Positions 16,546 through 25,567 of a stretch of DNA of 64,000 nucleotides are shown piece by piece. A program made the translations under genes and the position numbers. Location of the stretch: positions 558,001 through 622,000 of the forward strand of contig NZ_AP022567.1 of NCBI RefSeq assembly GCF_010727475.1, written 5' to 3'. The notes beneath the pieces were generated by a model. That model saw nothing but the letters and a program-made list of their open reading frames with translations, made no database searches and was not told where the DNA came from. Every line of letters begins with the position of its first letter. Within the stretch, counting starts at the first letter, position 1. This DNA comes from Mycolicibacterium mageritense. GTDB taxonomy: Bacteria > Actinomycetota > Actinomycetes > Mycobacteriales > Mycobacteriaceae.

Positions 16546-17795
16546 CCGAACCGGGTCAGTCGCCGGAGAACCCCTGGCCGGTCCGGGCCGTCGCGACCCG
16601 CGTCGCGAAGTGGATCGACCGCCTCGGCACCGTCTGGGTCGAAGGCCAGCTCACCGAGCTCAAGGTGCGCCCGGATTCCAAGACCGTCTTCATGGTGCTG
16701 CGCGATCCGGCTGCCGACATGTCGCTCACCCTGACCTGTCCTCGTGATCTCGTGCGCAACGCGCCGGTGCGACTGTCCGAGGGCACGCAGGTGGTCATCT
16801 GCGGCAAGCCCAACTTCTACACCGGCCGCGGCACATTCTCGTTGCGGGTCAGCGAGATTCGCGCGGTGGGCATCGGCGAACTGCTCGCACGCATCGAGCG
16901 GCTGCGCCGCCTGCTCGACGCCGAAGGACTGTTCGATCCCCGGCTCAAGCGCCCAATCCCGTTTCTGCCCAACACCGTCGGCCTGATCACGGGCCGGGCC
17001 TCCGCCGCCGAACGCGACGTCACCACGGTCGCGTCCACGCGATGGCCCGCGGTGCGCTTCGCGATCCGCAACACCATCGTGCAGGGCCCCAACGCGGTGC
17101 CCCAGATCGTGGAGGCGCTGGCAGCACTCGATGCCGATCCGGCGGTCGACGTCATCGTGCTCGCGCGCGGCGGCGGCAGCGTCGAGGATCTGCTGCCGTT
17201 CTCCGACGAGACGCTGTGCCGGGCCATCGTGGCGTGCCGGACCCCGGTGGTCAGTGCGATCGGCCACGAACCCGACACTCCCCTGTCCGACCTGGTCGCC
17301 GACGTACGCGCGGCCACCCCGACCGACGCGGCCAAACGCATCGTGCCCGACGCCGCGGCCGAGCAGGCACTGGTCGACGACCTGCACCGGCGCAGCGCCC
17401 GGGCCCTACGCAACTGGGTGCACCGCGAACAGCACCACCTCGACCAGCTGCGCAGCCGGCCAGTCATGGCGCAACCCCTGGCCGTGCTGGCCACCCGCGC
17501 CGACGAGATCCACCGGGCTCGCACCACGGCACAGCGCGACATCACGCGGCTGATCAGCGCCGAGGACGAGACGATCCGCCATCTGTCGGCCCGGTTGAGC
17601 ACACTGGGTCCGGCCGCGACACTGGCCCGCGGATACGCCGTGGTACAGACCGTGCCGACAGCCGGTACACCGGCCGTTCTGCGTTCGGTCGCCGACGCGC
17701 CGAGTGGCACCCAGCTGCGGGTGCGGGTGTCCGACGGTGTGGTCGTCGCGGTGAGCGAAGGCCCCGAGAACAGCACGGCAGAAGGATCGGAATGA
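16542..17795 (+). CDS. xseA: Exodeoxyribonuclease VII large subunit
   Basis: A 417-aa protein. It has the N-terminal OB-fold (WIDRLGTVWVEGQLTELK, then MVLRDP), the catalytic core with LITGRASAAERD and VDVIVLARGGGSVEDLLPFSDE, and the Gly-His segment SAIGHEPDTPLSDLVADVRAATPT. A coiled-coil region follows, then the C-terminal ARGYAVV segment that helps hold XseB. With XseB it degrades single-stranded DNA to acid-soluble oligonucleotides. It overlaps the gene before by GTGA and the gene after by ATGA. Confidence 0.95.
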   Translation: MTEPGQSPENPWPVRAVATRVAKWIDRLGTVWVEGQLTELKVRPDSKTVFMVLRDPAADMSLTLTCPRDLVRNAPVRLSEGTQVVICGKPNFYTGRGTFSLRVSEIRAVGIGELLARIERLRRLLDAEGLFDPRLKRPIPFLPNTVGLITGRASAAERDVTTVASTRWPAVRFAIRNTIVQGPNAVPQIVEALAALDADPAVDVIVLARGGGSVEDLLPFSDETLCRAIVACRTPVVSAIGHEPDTPLSDLVADVRAATPTDAAKRIVPDAAAEQALVDDLHRRSARALRNWVHREQHHLDQLRSRPVMAQPLAVLATRADEIHRARTTAQRDITRLISAEDETIRHLSARLSTLGPAATLARGYAVVQTVPTAGTPAVLRSVADAPSGTQLRVRVSDGVVVAVSEGPENSTAEGSE

Positions 17796-18004
17796 AGCCC
17801 ATTAGTGAGCTGGGGTACGAAGAGGCGCGCGATGAACTGATCGCTGTCGTGCAGCAGCTCGAGCAGGGCGGGCTCGACCTTGATGCTTCGCTGAATCTCT
17901 GGGAAAGAGGCGAAGCGCTGGCAAAACGGTGCGAAGAACATTTAGCCGGCGCCCGTCAACGCGTCGAGCAGGCACTGGCCGCACGGGAAGGTGACGACGA
18001 TTGA
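17792..18004 (+). CDS. xseB: Exodeoxyribonuclease VII small subunit
   Basis: A 70-aa helical protein with the XseB signature GYEEARDELIAVVQQLEQG, then LDASLNLWERGEALAKRCEEHL. Several copies wrap one XseA and control its nuclease activity. ATG at 17792 overlaps the xseA stop (ATGA), giving coupled synthesis. The length is typical of the family. Confidence 0.95.
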   Translation: MKPISELGYEEARDELIAVVQQLEQGGLDLDASLNLWERGEALAKRCEEHLAGARQRVEQALAAREGDDD

Positions 18005-18038
18005 CTCGGCAACCGATTCCACCAGACGTAGTCGAAAC

Positions 18039-18052
18039 TGGAACGTGTTTCA
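18039..18052. promoter_or_regulatory. KstR-type box before 3-beta-HSD
   Basis: TGGAACGTGTTTCA fits the KstR operator pattern TNNAACNNGTTNNA at every fixed base. It ends 3 bases before ATG 18056, so bound repressor would block initiation or early transcription. KstR is the cholesterol-catabolism repressor of mycobacteria, relieved by sterol CoA thioesters. Confidence 0.75.
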
Positions 18053-18055
18053 GTT

Positions 18056-19156
18056 ATGCTGCTCCTCATGCGTGACGCATCCCTGACGACTGAACTCGGC
18101 CGTGTCCTGGTAACCGGCGGCTCCGGCTTCGTCGGCGCCAACCTGGTGACCGAACTGCTCGACCGCGGATATGCGGTGCGCTCGTTCGACCGCGCACCGT
18201 CTCCCCTGCCGGACCACGCGGGCCTGGAGGTACTCGAGGGCGACATCTGCGATCCGGAAACCGTCGCCACGGCGGTCAAAGACGTCGACACCATCTTCCA
18301 CACCGCGGCCATCATCGACCTCATGGGCGGCGCCTCGGTGACCGAGGAGTACCGGCAGCGCAGCTTCGCCGTCAACGTCGAGGGCACCAAGAACCTGGTA
18401 CGCGCGGCGCAGACGGCCGGCGTCAAGCGGTTCGTCTACACCGCGTCCAACAGCGTCGTGATGGGCGGGCAGAACATCGTCAGCGGCGACGAGACCATGC
18501 CGTACACCCAGCGGTTCAACGACCTTTACACAGAGACCAAGGTGATCGCCGAGAAGTTCGTGCTCGGCCAGAACGGCGAGCATGACATGCTCACGTGCTC
18601 CATCCGCCCCAGCGGCATCTGGGGCCGCGGCGATCAGACCATGTTCCGCAAGGTTTTCGAGAACGTGCTGGCCGGACACGTCAAGGTGCTTGTCGGCAAC
18701 AAGAACATCAAGCTGGACAATTCCTACGTCCACAACCTGATTCACGGGTTCATCCTGGCCGCCGAACACCTGGTTCCCGGTGGGACCGCGCCAGGTCAGG
18801 CGTATTTCATCAACGACGGCGAGCCCGTCAACATGTTCGAGTTCGCACGCCCGGTGATCGCGGCGTGTGGCCGCAAGCTGCCCAACGTCCGGGTACCCGG
18901 CCGGCTGGTCCACAAGGCCATGACGCTGTGGCAGCGGCTGCACTTCAAGTTCGGCATCCCCGAGCCGTTGATCGAACCCCTTGCCGTGGAACGGCTTTAC
19001 CTCAACAACTACTTCTCGATCGCCAAGGCCAAGCGCGACCTGGGCTACGTGCCGCTGTTCACCACGCAGCAGGCCTTGGTCGAATGCCTGCCGTACTACG
19101 TCGACCTGTTCCACCAGATGGCAGGCAAGTCGGCCACACAGCCGGTTCCCGCGTAG
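18056..19156 (+). CDS. hsd: 3-beta-hydroxysteroid dehydrogenase/isomerase (SDR)
   Basis: A 366-aa extended SDR. The NAD-binding motif is VLVTGGSGFVGANLVTELL (about residues 17-35). The catalytic YxxxK is in NDLYTETKVIAEKF, preceded by TASNSVVMGG, and RPSGIWGRGDQ is conserved in 3-beta-HSD. In mycobacteria this enzyme oxidises the 3-beta-hydroxyl of cholesterol and isomerises the double bond, giving cholestenone. A KstR-type box sits immediately upstream. ATG at 18056 gives the usual family N-terminus; ATG at 18068 is an alternative if the box marks the promoter. It follows xseB by 51 bases. Confidence 0.93.
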   Translation: MLLLMRDASLTTELGRVLVTGGSGFVGANLVTELLDRGYAVRSFDRAPSPLPDHAGLEVLEGDICDPETVATAVKDVDTIFHTAAIIDLMGGASVTEEYRQRSFAVNVEGTKNLVRAAQTAGVKRFVYTASNSVVMGGQNIVSGDETMPYTQRFNDLYTETKVIAEKFVLGQNGEHDMLTCSIRPSGIWGRGDQTMFRKVFENVLAGHVKVLVGNKNIKLDNSYVHNLIHGFILAAEHLVPGGTAPGQAYFINDGEPVNMFEFARPVIAACGRKLPNVRVPGRLVHKAMTLWQRLHFKFGIPEPLIEPLAVERLYLNNYFSIAKAKRDLGYVPLFTTQQALVECLPYYVDLFHQMAGKSATQPVPA

Positions 19157-19157
19157 C

Positions 19158-19682
19158 TCACGGCACCACCGGCAACGGGGTGATCTGCGCTGTCGCGCTG
19201 TTGATTAGCGCCGCATGGTCCAGCGTGGCGTGAAGTGGCAACACATCCATCACCGTGGCAACCACCGCGGGCAACTGCGCCAACGTGGCTCGCGGCGCCA
19301 GCGAGCAGTGCGGCAACCACGTTCCGGGTCGGTAGTGCTTGTGCAGTTCAGCACCGGTGGCGGTGACGAGATCGACGACATGTTCTTGGCGGGCAACCAG
19401 ATCCGCGCTCACCCCGGCCACCAGCCAGACCCGGCCGCGCCGAAAGAAGCCCACGCCGTCGAACGTCAGCTGGACCGGCTCTCCGCGCCCGGCGGCTGCG
19501 AGTGCATTCGTCACCGCGGCCTGGTCCCAGCGGCGCAGCACCGCATAGGACAGATGCGGCACATGCCTGCCATGGGTGTGCGAACGCAGACTCGCCACCC
19601 CCTGCTGTTCGATGCGATCCCACAATGCACGGATCGCCCGATCTGAACGTCGGTCGAACAGCACGCATACCGCCAGCGCCAC
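19158..19682 (-). CDS. 2'-5' RNA ligase/2H phosphoesterase family protein
   Basis: A 174-aa 2H-family protein with two H-x-S motifs spaced by about 100 residues: VPHLSYAVL (about residue 42) and LPHCSLAP (about 127). Each would supply a catalytic His to a symmetric active site for cyclic phosphodiester bonds. The family includes RNA ligase ThpR and cyclic phosphodiesterases; the substrate here is unknown. It is convergent with the 3-beta-HSD gene (1 base apart) and lies directly after the DUF1876 gene on the same strand (3 bases), so those two form a pair. Confidence 0.8.
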   Translation of the reverse strand: MALAVCVLFDRRSDRAIRALWDRIEQQGVASLRSHTHGRHVPHLSYAVLRRWDQAAVTNALAAAGRGEPVQLTFDGVGFFRRGRVWLVAGVSADLVARQEHVVDLVTATGAELHKHYRPGTWLPHCSLAPRATLAQLPAVVATVMDVLPLHATLDHAALINSATAQITPLPVVP

Positions 19683-19685
19683 CTG

Positions 19686-19961
19686 TCAGCGGTACAGGTG
19701 CACCGGATGGTGCGTGGCCTGCTCGATCCGCGCAGACGCCTCGTGCAGGAGCTCGGTGCCCAGCGTGATGAGCGCACGTGCCGCGGCGATCTCCTCACCG
19801 ATCATGGGCGCACTCGGGTCTCTCGGATTGCGATAGGCGTCGCCCGTCGCGGCCATGGTGTCGTCGCGCAGCTGCGCGCGGGCCGATGCGTGGGTATGGA
19901 CGTCGTCCTCGGAGAACTCGATCTCGACGATCCATTTGTTGGACAAATCTTTGTCGTACAT
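19686..19961 (-). CDS. DUF1876 domain protein (91 aa)
   Basis: A small soluble protein with the DUF1876 pattern. KWIVEIEFSEDDVHTHASARA is followed by a strand-helix module (ATGDAYRNPRDP...IGEEIAAARALITLGTELL), a dsRBD-like alpha/beta fold. GGAGGG lies 8 bases before ATG at 19961, fixing the start. DUF1876 proteins are common in mycobacteria with no settled function. It is probably co-transcribed with the downstream 2H phosphoesterase gene. Confidence 0.82.
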   Translation of the reverse strand: MYDKDLSNKWIVEIEFSEDDVHTHASARAQLRDDTMAATGDAYRNPRDPSAPMIGEEIAAARALITLGTELLHEASARIEQATHHPVHLYR

Positions 19962-20122
19962 GTCGATCACCCTCCGCTCTCCAGGGTGCGCCGCGACCGC
20001 CCGCAACGCCAGAGTGGACATTCGCATAAATTTCCGCGCCGGACCGCTCAACCCGCACCGCAGCCGACGCAGACCGCATAAAGTCCAACGGACGCAGGTT
20101 GATCCGATACGAGGGGGCACTC

Positions 20123-21673
20123 ATGCCTGACGGCAAACCGAACATTCTGGTGATCTGGGGCGACGACATCGGCATCAGCAACCTGAGTTGTTACAGCGAC
20201 GGCCTGATGGGATACCGCACCCCCAACATCGACCGCATCGCCAACGAGGGCATGCGCTTCACCGACTCCTACGGTGAGCAAAGCTGCACCGCCGGGCGCG
20301 CCGCGTTCATCAGTGGGCAGAGCGTGTACCGCACCGGGATGAGCAAAGTGGGCGTGCCCGGCGTCGACATCGGCTGGGCCGCCGAGGATCCCACGATCGC
20401 CGAGCTGCTCAAACCACTCGGTTACGCCACCGGTCAGTTCGGCAAAAACCACTTCGGCGACCTCAACAAGTATCTGCCGACCGTGCACGGCTTCGACGAG
20501 TTCTACGGCAACCTCTACCACCTCAACGCCGAGGAAGAGCCGGAGAACTTCGACTATCCGCACGAGGACCGGTACCCGAGGCTCTATCAACTGGCCAAAC
20601 CACGTGGTGTGCTGGACTGCAAGGCCACCGACGAGGTGTCGACCGAGCCCGACGACCCGAAGTTCGGCCCGGTCGGCAAGCAGACCATCACCGACACGGG
20701 CCCGCTCAACACCAAGCGCATGGAGACGATCGACGAGGACATCGCCGATCGGACCTTCGACTACATCAAGCGGCAACACGAGGCGGGCAATCCGTTCTTC
20801 GTATGGTGCAACTTCACCCATATGCACCTGTACACCCACACCAAGCCGGAAAGCCGCGGCCAGGCCGGGCTGTGGCAATCGCCCTACCACGACACGATGA
20901 TCGACCACGACCGCAACGTGGGCACGGTGCTCGACGTGCTGGACGAGCTCGGCATCGCCGAGGACACCATCGTCATCTACTCCACCGACAACGGCCCGCA
21001 CCGCAACACCTGGCCCGACGGCGGCACCACGCCGTTCCGCAGCGAGAAGAACACCAACTGGGAGGGCGCCTTCCGCGTGCCCGAGATGATCCGCTGGCCC
21101 GGAAAGATCAAGGCGGGCAGCGTCTCCAACGAGATCATCCAGCACCACGACTGGCTGCCGACCCTGCTGGCCGCCGCGGGTGAACCGGACATCGCCGAGA
21201 AGCTCAAGAACGGACACCGGGCCGGCGCCGACGGGCAAACCGAATACAAGGTGCACATCGACGGCTACAACCTGTTGCCGTACCTCACCGGCGAGGTGGA
21301 TGCCAGCCCCCGGCGCGGCTTCTTCTACTTCTCGGACGACGGCGACCTGGTCGCGCTGCGCTTCGAGAACTGGAAGATCGTGTTCGCCGAACAACGGTGC
21401 CAGGGCACCCTGCGGGTCTGGGCGGAACCGTTCACGCCGCTGCGGGTGCCAAAACTGTTCAACCTGCGCACCGACCCGTACGAGTACGCCGACATCACGT
21501 CGAACACCTACTACGAGTGGCTGCTGCGGCACGACTTCTTCGTGTTCTATGCGACGGCCATGGCCACGAAGTTCCTGGAGACGTTCAAGGAGTTCCCGCC
21601 GCGCCACGCCCCGGCGAGCTTCAGCGTCGACCAGGCCGTCGAGAAGCTGCACGAATTCCTCGCGAAGGACTGA
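20123..21673 (+). CDS. Type I (formylglycine) arylsulfatase, copy 1
   Basis: A 516-aa sulfatase of the alkaline-phosphatase fold. The N-terminus NILVIWGDDIGISNLSCYS supplies metal-binding Asp residues. The active-site nucleophile Cys55 lies in SCTAGRAAFISGQ (C-x-A-x-R form) and would be converted to formylglycine. GKNHFGDLN and YSTDNGPH complete the metal site. No signal peptide is seen, so it is probably cytosolic. The start at 20123 has a GAGGGGG ribosome-binding site. It heads an operon with a second sulfatase (3-base gap), a HAD phosphatase and a formylglycine-generating enzyme. The natural substrate is unknown. Confidence 0.93.
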   Translation: MPDGKPNILVIWGDDIGISNLSCYSDGLMGYRTPNIDRIANEGMRFTDSYGEQSCTAGRAAFISGQSVYRTGMSKVGVPGVDIGWAAEDPTIAELLKPLGYATGQFGKNHFGDLNKYLPTVHGFDEFYGNLYHLNAEEEPENFDYPHEDRYPRLYQLAKPRGVLDCKATDEVSTEPDDPKFGPVGKQTITDTGPLNTKRMETIDEDIADRTFDYIKRQHEAGNPFFVWCNFTHMHLYTHTKPESRGQAGLWQSPYHDTMIDHDRNVGTVLDVLDELGIAEDTIVIYSTDNGPHRNTWPDGGTTPFRSEKNTNWEGAFRVPEMIRWPGKIKAGSVSNEIIQHHDWLPTLLAAAGEPDIAEKLKNGHRAGADGQTEYKVHIDGYNLLPYLTGEVDASPRRGFFYFSDDGDLVALRFENWKIVFAEQRCQGTLRVWAEPFTPLRVPKLFNLRTDPYEYADITSNTYYEWLLRHDFFVFYATAMATKFLETFKEFPPRHAPASFSVDQAVEKLHEFLAKD

Positions 21674-21676
21674 ACG

Positions 21677-23221
21677 ATGCCCAATTCACAACCCAACATC
21701 CTCGTCATCTGGGGCGACGACATCGGGATCTGGAACCTGAGCTGCTACAGCCGCGGGATGATGGGTTACTCGACGCCCAACATCGACCGGATCGCCGATG
21801 AGGGAATGCTTTTCACCGACTCCTACGGTGAGCAGAGCTGCACCGCCGGCCGGGCCTCGTTCATCACGGGTCAGAGCGTGTACCGCACCGGGATGAGCAA
21901 GGTGGGCATGCCCGGTGTCGACGTGGGGCTGCAGAAGGAGGATCCGACCATCGCCGAGCTGCTGAAGCCCTTGGGTTACACATGCGGGCAATTCGGCAAG
22001 AACCATCTCGGCGATCTGAACAAGTACCTGCCCACGGCGCACGGGTTCGACGAGTTCTTCGGCAACCTCTACCACCTCAATGCCGAGGAGGAGCCCGAAC
22101 ATGACGACTACCCCACCGCGGAGGAAGCGCCCCTGCTGCGGAAGGCCCTGTTGCCGCGTGGAGTGATCCACTCCTGGGCCACCGAGGAGGATTCCGGCGA
22201 AGTCGACCCGCGGTACGGCCCGGTTGGCAAGCAACGCATCGAGGACACCGGGCCGCTGACGAAGAAGCGGATGGAGACCATCGACGACGAGACCACGGCG
22301 GCCTGCGCGGATTTCATCAGGCGTCAGCACGAGTCCGGAACGCCGTTCTTCGTGTGGATGAACATGACCCACATGCATTTTCGGACCCACACCAAGCCCG
22401 AGAGCAAGGGGCAAGCAGGGCGCTGGCAGTCGCCGTATCACGACACGATGATCGACCACGACCGCAATGTCGGCACGCTGCTGGACCTCGTCGACGAGCT
22501 CGGCATCTCCGAGGACACCATCGTCATCTACTCCACCGACAACGGCCCGCACGCCAACAGCTGGCCCGACGGTGCGACGACCCCGTTCCGCAGTGAGAAG
22601 AACACCAACTGGGAAGGCGCGTTCCGGATTCCCGAGCTGATCCGCTGGCCCGGGAAGATCAAGGCCGGAACGGTCTCGAACGAGATTGTGCAGCATCATG
22701 ATTGGCTGCCGACCTTCCTCGCGGCCGCGGGGGATCCGGATATCGTCGAGAAGCTCAAGGTCGGGCACGAGGCCGGCGACATGACCTATCGCGTGCACAT
22801 CGACGGCTACAACCTGCTGCCGTACCTCACCGGCGAGGTCGACAAATCCCCCAGGCGCGGCATGATCTACTTCTCCGACGACGGCGACGTCCTCGGGATC
22901 CGGGCGGACAACTGGAAGATCGTGTTCATGGAGCAGCGCTGCCAGGGCACGCTGGAAGTGTGGTTCGAGCCGTTCACCAAACTGCGGGCACCCAAGTTGT
23001 TCAACCTCCGCACCGACCCGTTCGAACACGCCGACGTCACGTCGAACACATACTGGGACTGGCTGATCGACCGGCTGTACCTCATGTTCTACGCCAGCGC
23101 GATCGTCAATCAGTTCCTGGAGACGTTCAAGGAGTTCCCGCCCCGCCAGAAGCCGGCGTCGTTCACCATCTACAACGCCGTGGAGGAACTGGAGAAGTTC
23201 CTGGCCACGCGGGGCGGTTGA
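21677..23221 (+). CDS. Type I (formylglycine) arylsulfatase, copy 2
   Basis: A 514-aa close paralogue of the sulfatase before it. The same N-terminal WGDDIGIWNLSCYS, the same Cys55 in SCTAGRASFITGQ, and the same GKNHLGDLN and YSTDNGPH motifs are seen, and similarity runs end to end. Differences cluster around the middle (about residues 145-190) and the C-terminus, as expected if the copies differ in substrate. It follows copy 1 by 3 bases and the HAD gene follows 2 bases later. The pair arose by tandem duplication. Confidence 0.93.
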   Translation: MPNSQPNILVIWGDDIGIWNLSCYSRGMMGYSTPNIDRIADEGMLFTDSYGEQSCTAGRASFITGQSVYRTGMSKVGMPGVDVGLQKEDPTIAELLKPLGYTCGQFGKNHLGDLNKYLPTAHGFDEFFGNLYHLNAEEEPEHDDYPTAEEAPLLRKALLPRGVIHSWATEEDSGEVDPRYGPVGKQRIEDTGPLTKKRMETIDDETTAACADFIRRQHESGTPFFVWMNMTHMHFRTHTKPESKGQAGRWQSPYHDTMIDHDRNVGTLLDLVDELGISEDTIVIYSTDNGPHANSWPDGATTPFRSEKNTNWEGAFRIPELIRWPGKIKAGTVSNEIVQHHDWLPTFLAAAGDPDIVEKLKVGHEAGDMTYRVHIDGYNLLPYLTGEVDKSPRRGMIYFSDDGDVLGIRADNWKIVFMEQRCQGTLEVWFEPFTKLRAPKLFNLRTDPFEHADVTSNTYWDWLIDRLYLMFYASAIVNQFLETFKEFPPRQKPASFTIYNAVEELEKFLATRGG

Positions 23222-23223
23222 GC

Positions 23224-24132
23224 GTGGCCGGACTGGACTCGTGGAACGACGGGCCCACGAAGGCGGCAATCGTCGACTTCGTGGGCCGCGCGGTCGATCA
23301 GGTTCCCGTCGAGGAGCGCGTCGCGGTGTTCGACAACGACGGCACGCTGTGGGTCGAGAAGCCGGCCTACATCCAACTCGACTTCCTGGTGCGGCGATTG
23401 GCCGAGCAGGCTGCGGCCGATCCCGACCTGGCTGCCGAGCAGCCCTACCGGGCCGCTGCCCAGGGCGATCTCCAGTGGTTCGGAGACGCCGTCACCAGGC
23501 ACTACAACGGTGACGACTCTGCACTCAAAATCCTTGCCGGCGGCATACTCTCGGCGTACGCGGGGCTTGCCGTCGAGGACCACGCCGAGCACGTCAAGGC
23601 GTTCTTCGCCGGGGCGCGACACCCCCAGCTGAACCGGCCGTACACGGCATGCGGATACGCCCCCATGATCGAACTGCTGCGTTACCTGGAGAGCAACGGC
23701 TTCACCAACTACATCGCGTCGGGCGGTGGCCGTGACTTCATGCGGCCCGTGACCACCCAGATGTACGGCATCCCGCCGGAGCGGGTCATCGGCAGCTCGG
23801 TCGGTCTCGACTTCGCCGACGGTCATCTCAAGACCACGGCGGTCCCAGAGTTCCTCGACGACGGCCCGGTCAAGCCCGTGCGCATCTGGGGCCGCGTGGG
23901 GCGCAGGCCGATCTTCGCCGCGGGCAACTCCAACGGCGACATCGAAATGCTCGAATACACCACGGCAGGCGCCGGGCCGTCGATGAGCATGCTGCTGCGC
24001 CATGACGACGCAGAACGCGAATTCGACTACACCGCAGGTGCGGAGAAGGCTTTGGAGCTGGCAGCCAACCGTGGGTGGACGGTCACGAGCATGCGCGGTG
24101 ACTGGTCGACGGTCTTCTCTGCTGACGCATGA
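23224..24132 (+). CDS. HAD-superfamily phosphatase (phosphoserine phosphatase-like)
   Basis: A 302-aa HAD hydrolase. Motif I is AVFDNDGTLW (nucleophile Asp37, acid/base Asp39), motif II is the Ser/Thr in NYIASGGGRDF, and motif IV is AGNSNGDIEM. A cap-like insertion lies at about residues 60-150. It resembles SerB-type phosphatases but is longer. Its place between sulfatases and the formylglycine-generating enzyme suggests removal of phosphate from the desulfated product or a related compound (inference). GTG at 23224 was chosen because it directly follows the sulfatase stop; the gene ends in an ATGA overlap with the next. Confidence 0.85.
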   Translation: MAGLDSWNDGPTKAAIVDFVGRAVDQVPVEERVAVFDNDGTLWVEKPAYIQLDFLVRRLAEQAAADPDLAAEQPYRAAAQGDLQWFGDAVTRHYNGDDSALKILAGGILSAYAGLAVEDHAEHVKAFFAGARHPQLNRPYTACGYAPMIELLRYLESNGFTNYIASGGGRDFMRPVTTQMYGIPPERVIGSSVGLDFADGHLKTTAVPEFLDDGPVKPVRIWGRVGRRPIFAAGNSNGDIEMLEYTTAGAGPSMSMLLRHDDAEREFDYTAGAEKALELAANRGWTVTSMRGDWSTVFSADA

Positions 24133-25004
24133 ACCTGGTGTGGATCCCGCCCCAGACCACCGTCCTGGGCTCCGATGCGCACTACCCCGAAGAGGCCCCC
24201 GCACGTGAGGTCACCGTCGATGGGTTCTGGATCCAGCCGTACCAGGTGACCAACGCGCAGTTCACCGAATTCGTCGATGCGACAGGCTATGTCACGGTCG
24301 CCGAGCGACCGGTCGATCCCGACGACTTTCCGGGCGCGCCGCCCGAGAACCTGGTGCCGGGGTCGATGGTGTTCCAGCGCACCGCGGGCCCGGTGGATCT
24401 GCGCCACCTGAATCTGTGGTGGACCTGGACTCCGGGTGCGTGCTGGAACCATCCCCGTGGCCCCCGATCGTCACTCAAGGGCCGCGAGCGGCATCCGGTG
24501 GTGCACATCGCCTTCGCCGACGCCGAGAACTACGCCGACTGGGCCGGACTGGCTCTGCCCACCGAGGCGCAATGGGAAACCGCCGCGCGCGGCGGCCTCG
24601 CCGGTGCGGCCTACACGTGGGGTGACGAACCTGAGCAGGCCGGCGAGCGGTTGGCCAACTATTGGCACGGTGAGTTCCCGTACTTGCCCGAAACCGGCTA
24701 CGGCACAACCAAACCGGTCGGCAGCTTCGCGCCCAACGGCTACGGCCTTTTCGACATGGCGGGCAACGTCTGGGAGTGGACCACCGACTGGTACGGCGAA
24801 GACCGGGCCACCACACCGTGCTGCGCGGCCGACAGCCTGGACCCGAACCAGCCGCAGTTCACGATCCCCCGCAAGGTCATCAAGGGCGGATCGTTCTTGT
24901 GCGCGGACAGTTACTGCATGCGCTACCGGCCCGCCGCGCGGCGGCCACAGATGGTGGATACCGGCATGAGCCACATCGGTTTTCGCTGCATCAAGCCGGC
25001 CTAG
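24129..25004 (+). CDS. Formylglycine-generating enzyme (sulfatase-modifying factor)
   Basis: A 291-aa FGE-sulfatase domain protein. MVWIPPQTTVLGSD begins the fold, ALPTEAQWETAARGG and GYGLFDMAGNVWEWTTDWY are family signatures, and the copper-binding Cys pair is present as Cys258 and Cys263 in GGSFLCADSYCMRYR. This pair separates true FGE from EgtB and other relatives. The enzyme oxidises the sulfatase Cys to formylglycine using O2. Overlap with the HAD gene (ATGA) and placement behind two sulfatases indicate that it activates them. Confidence 0.93.
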   Translation: MNLVWIPPQTTVLGSDAHYPEEAPAREVTVDGFWIQPYQVTNAQFTEFVDATGYVTVAERPVDPDDFPGAPPENLVPGSMVFQRTAGPVDLRHLNLWWTWTPGACWNHPRGPRSSLKGRERHPVVHIAFADAENYADWAGLALPTEAQWETAARGGLAGAAYTWGDEPEQAGERLANYWHGEFPYLPETGYGTTKPVGSFAPNGYGLFDMAGNVWEWTTDWYGEDRATTPCCAADSLDPNQPQFTIPRKVIKGGSFLCADSYCMRYRPAARRPQMVDTGMSHIGFRCIKPA

Positions 25005-25549
25005 GCGAACGCCGGGACGACGAATCGGCGCAGCAGCTCGAGCTCGGCGGCTTCATCGGCGCCAGGCCAGACCAGAAGCGACAGCACGAGCCGCACGATC
25101 CAGCCCGCCGCGGCCGGGTCGTCCGCCGCGAGGCCGCTGAGTTCGGTCGCGAAGGCGGCAGGAACGCGCGATTCGGTCAATCCCGCTCCACCACCGCTCC
25201 GCAGCGAGGTCAGCAGCAGATCAGCCATGGGGTCGGAGCGGATGAGCCGCAGCGCCACCGTGACCGCCGTCAGCACGCGGTCCGGGCCGGCCAGGCCGTG
25301 CACCTGCCTGCGGACCTCGTCGACGATCCGAGTGGCCAACCGGGACAGCACGGCGTCGCGGATCTCGGCCTTGCCACCCGCGTGCCGGTAGATGGTCGCC
25401 CGCGAACAGTGCACGCGCGCGGCGATCGCGTCGATGTCGACATCGAGCCCGTCGCGGGCCGCGAGCTCGGTGGCCGCGGCGTAGATGCGTTCGGCGGCGT
25501 GGGCGCGCCGGTCGCCGCCCACCAGCCAGTCTTCGCGACGTGGAGACAT
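25001..25549 (-). CDS. TetR-family transcriptional regulator
   Basis: A 182-aa regulator. The N-terminal helix-turn-helix runs from AHAAERIYAAATELAARDGLDVDIDAIAARVHCSRATIYRHAGGKAEI (about residues 15-62), followed by a helical ligand-binding domain rich in Leu and Ala. ATG at 25549 fits the domain start. It is divergent from the P450 gene. A palindrome (25568-25599) just before its start is the likely operator for both. Its 3' end overlaps the FGE stop by 4 bases. The ligand is unknown. Confidence 0.88.
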   Translation of the reverse strand: MSPRREDWLVGGDRRAHAAERIYAAATELAARDGLDVDIDAIAARVHCSRATIYRHAGGKAEIRDAVLSRLATRIVDEVRRQVHGLAGPDRVLTAVTVALRLIRSDPMADLLLTSLRSGGGAGLTESRVPAAFATELSGLAADDPAAAGWIVRLVLSLLVWPGADEAAELELLRRFVVPAFA

Positions 25550-25567
25550 CGATGCCAATTTATCGCA

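Noticed and set aside
18050..19114. 354-codon minus-strand frame opposite 3-beta-HSD
   Set aside because: An antisense shadow in high-GC DNA; the composition is Val/Arg/Gly/His-rich with no motif, while the plus strand has all SDR motifs.
20048..23269. Two long minus-strand frames opposite the sulfatases
   Set aside because: Shadows of the two sulfatase genes; their mutual similarity only reflects the similarity of the paralogues.
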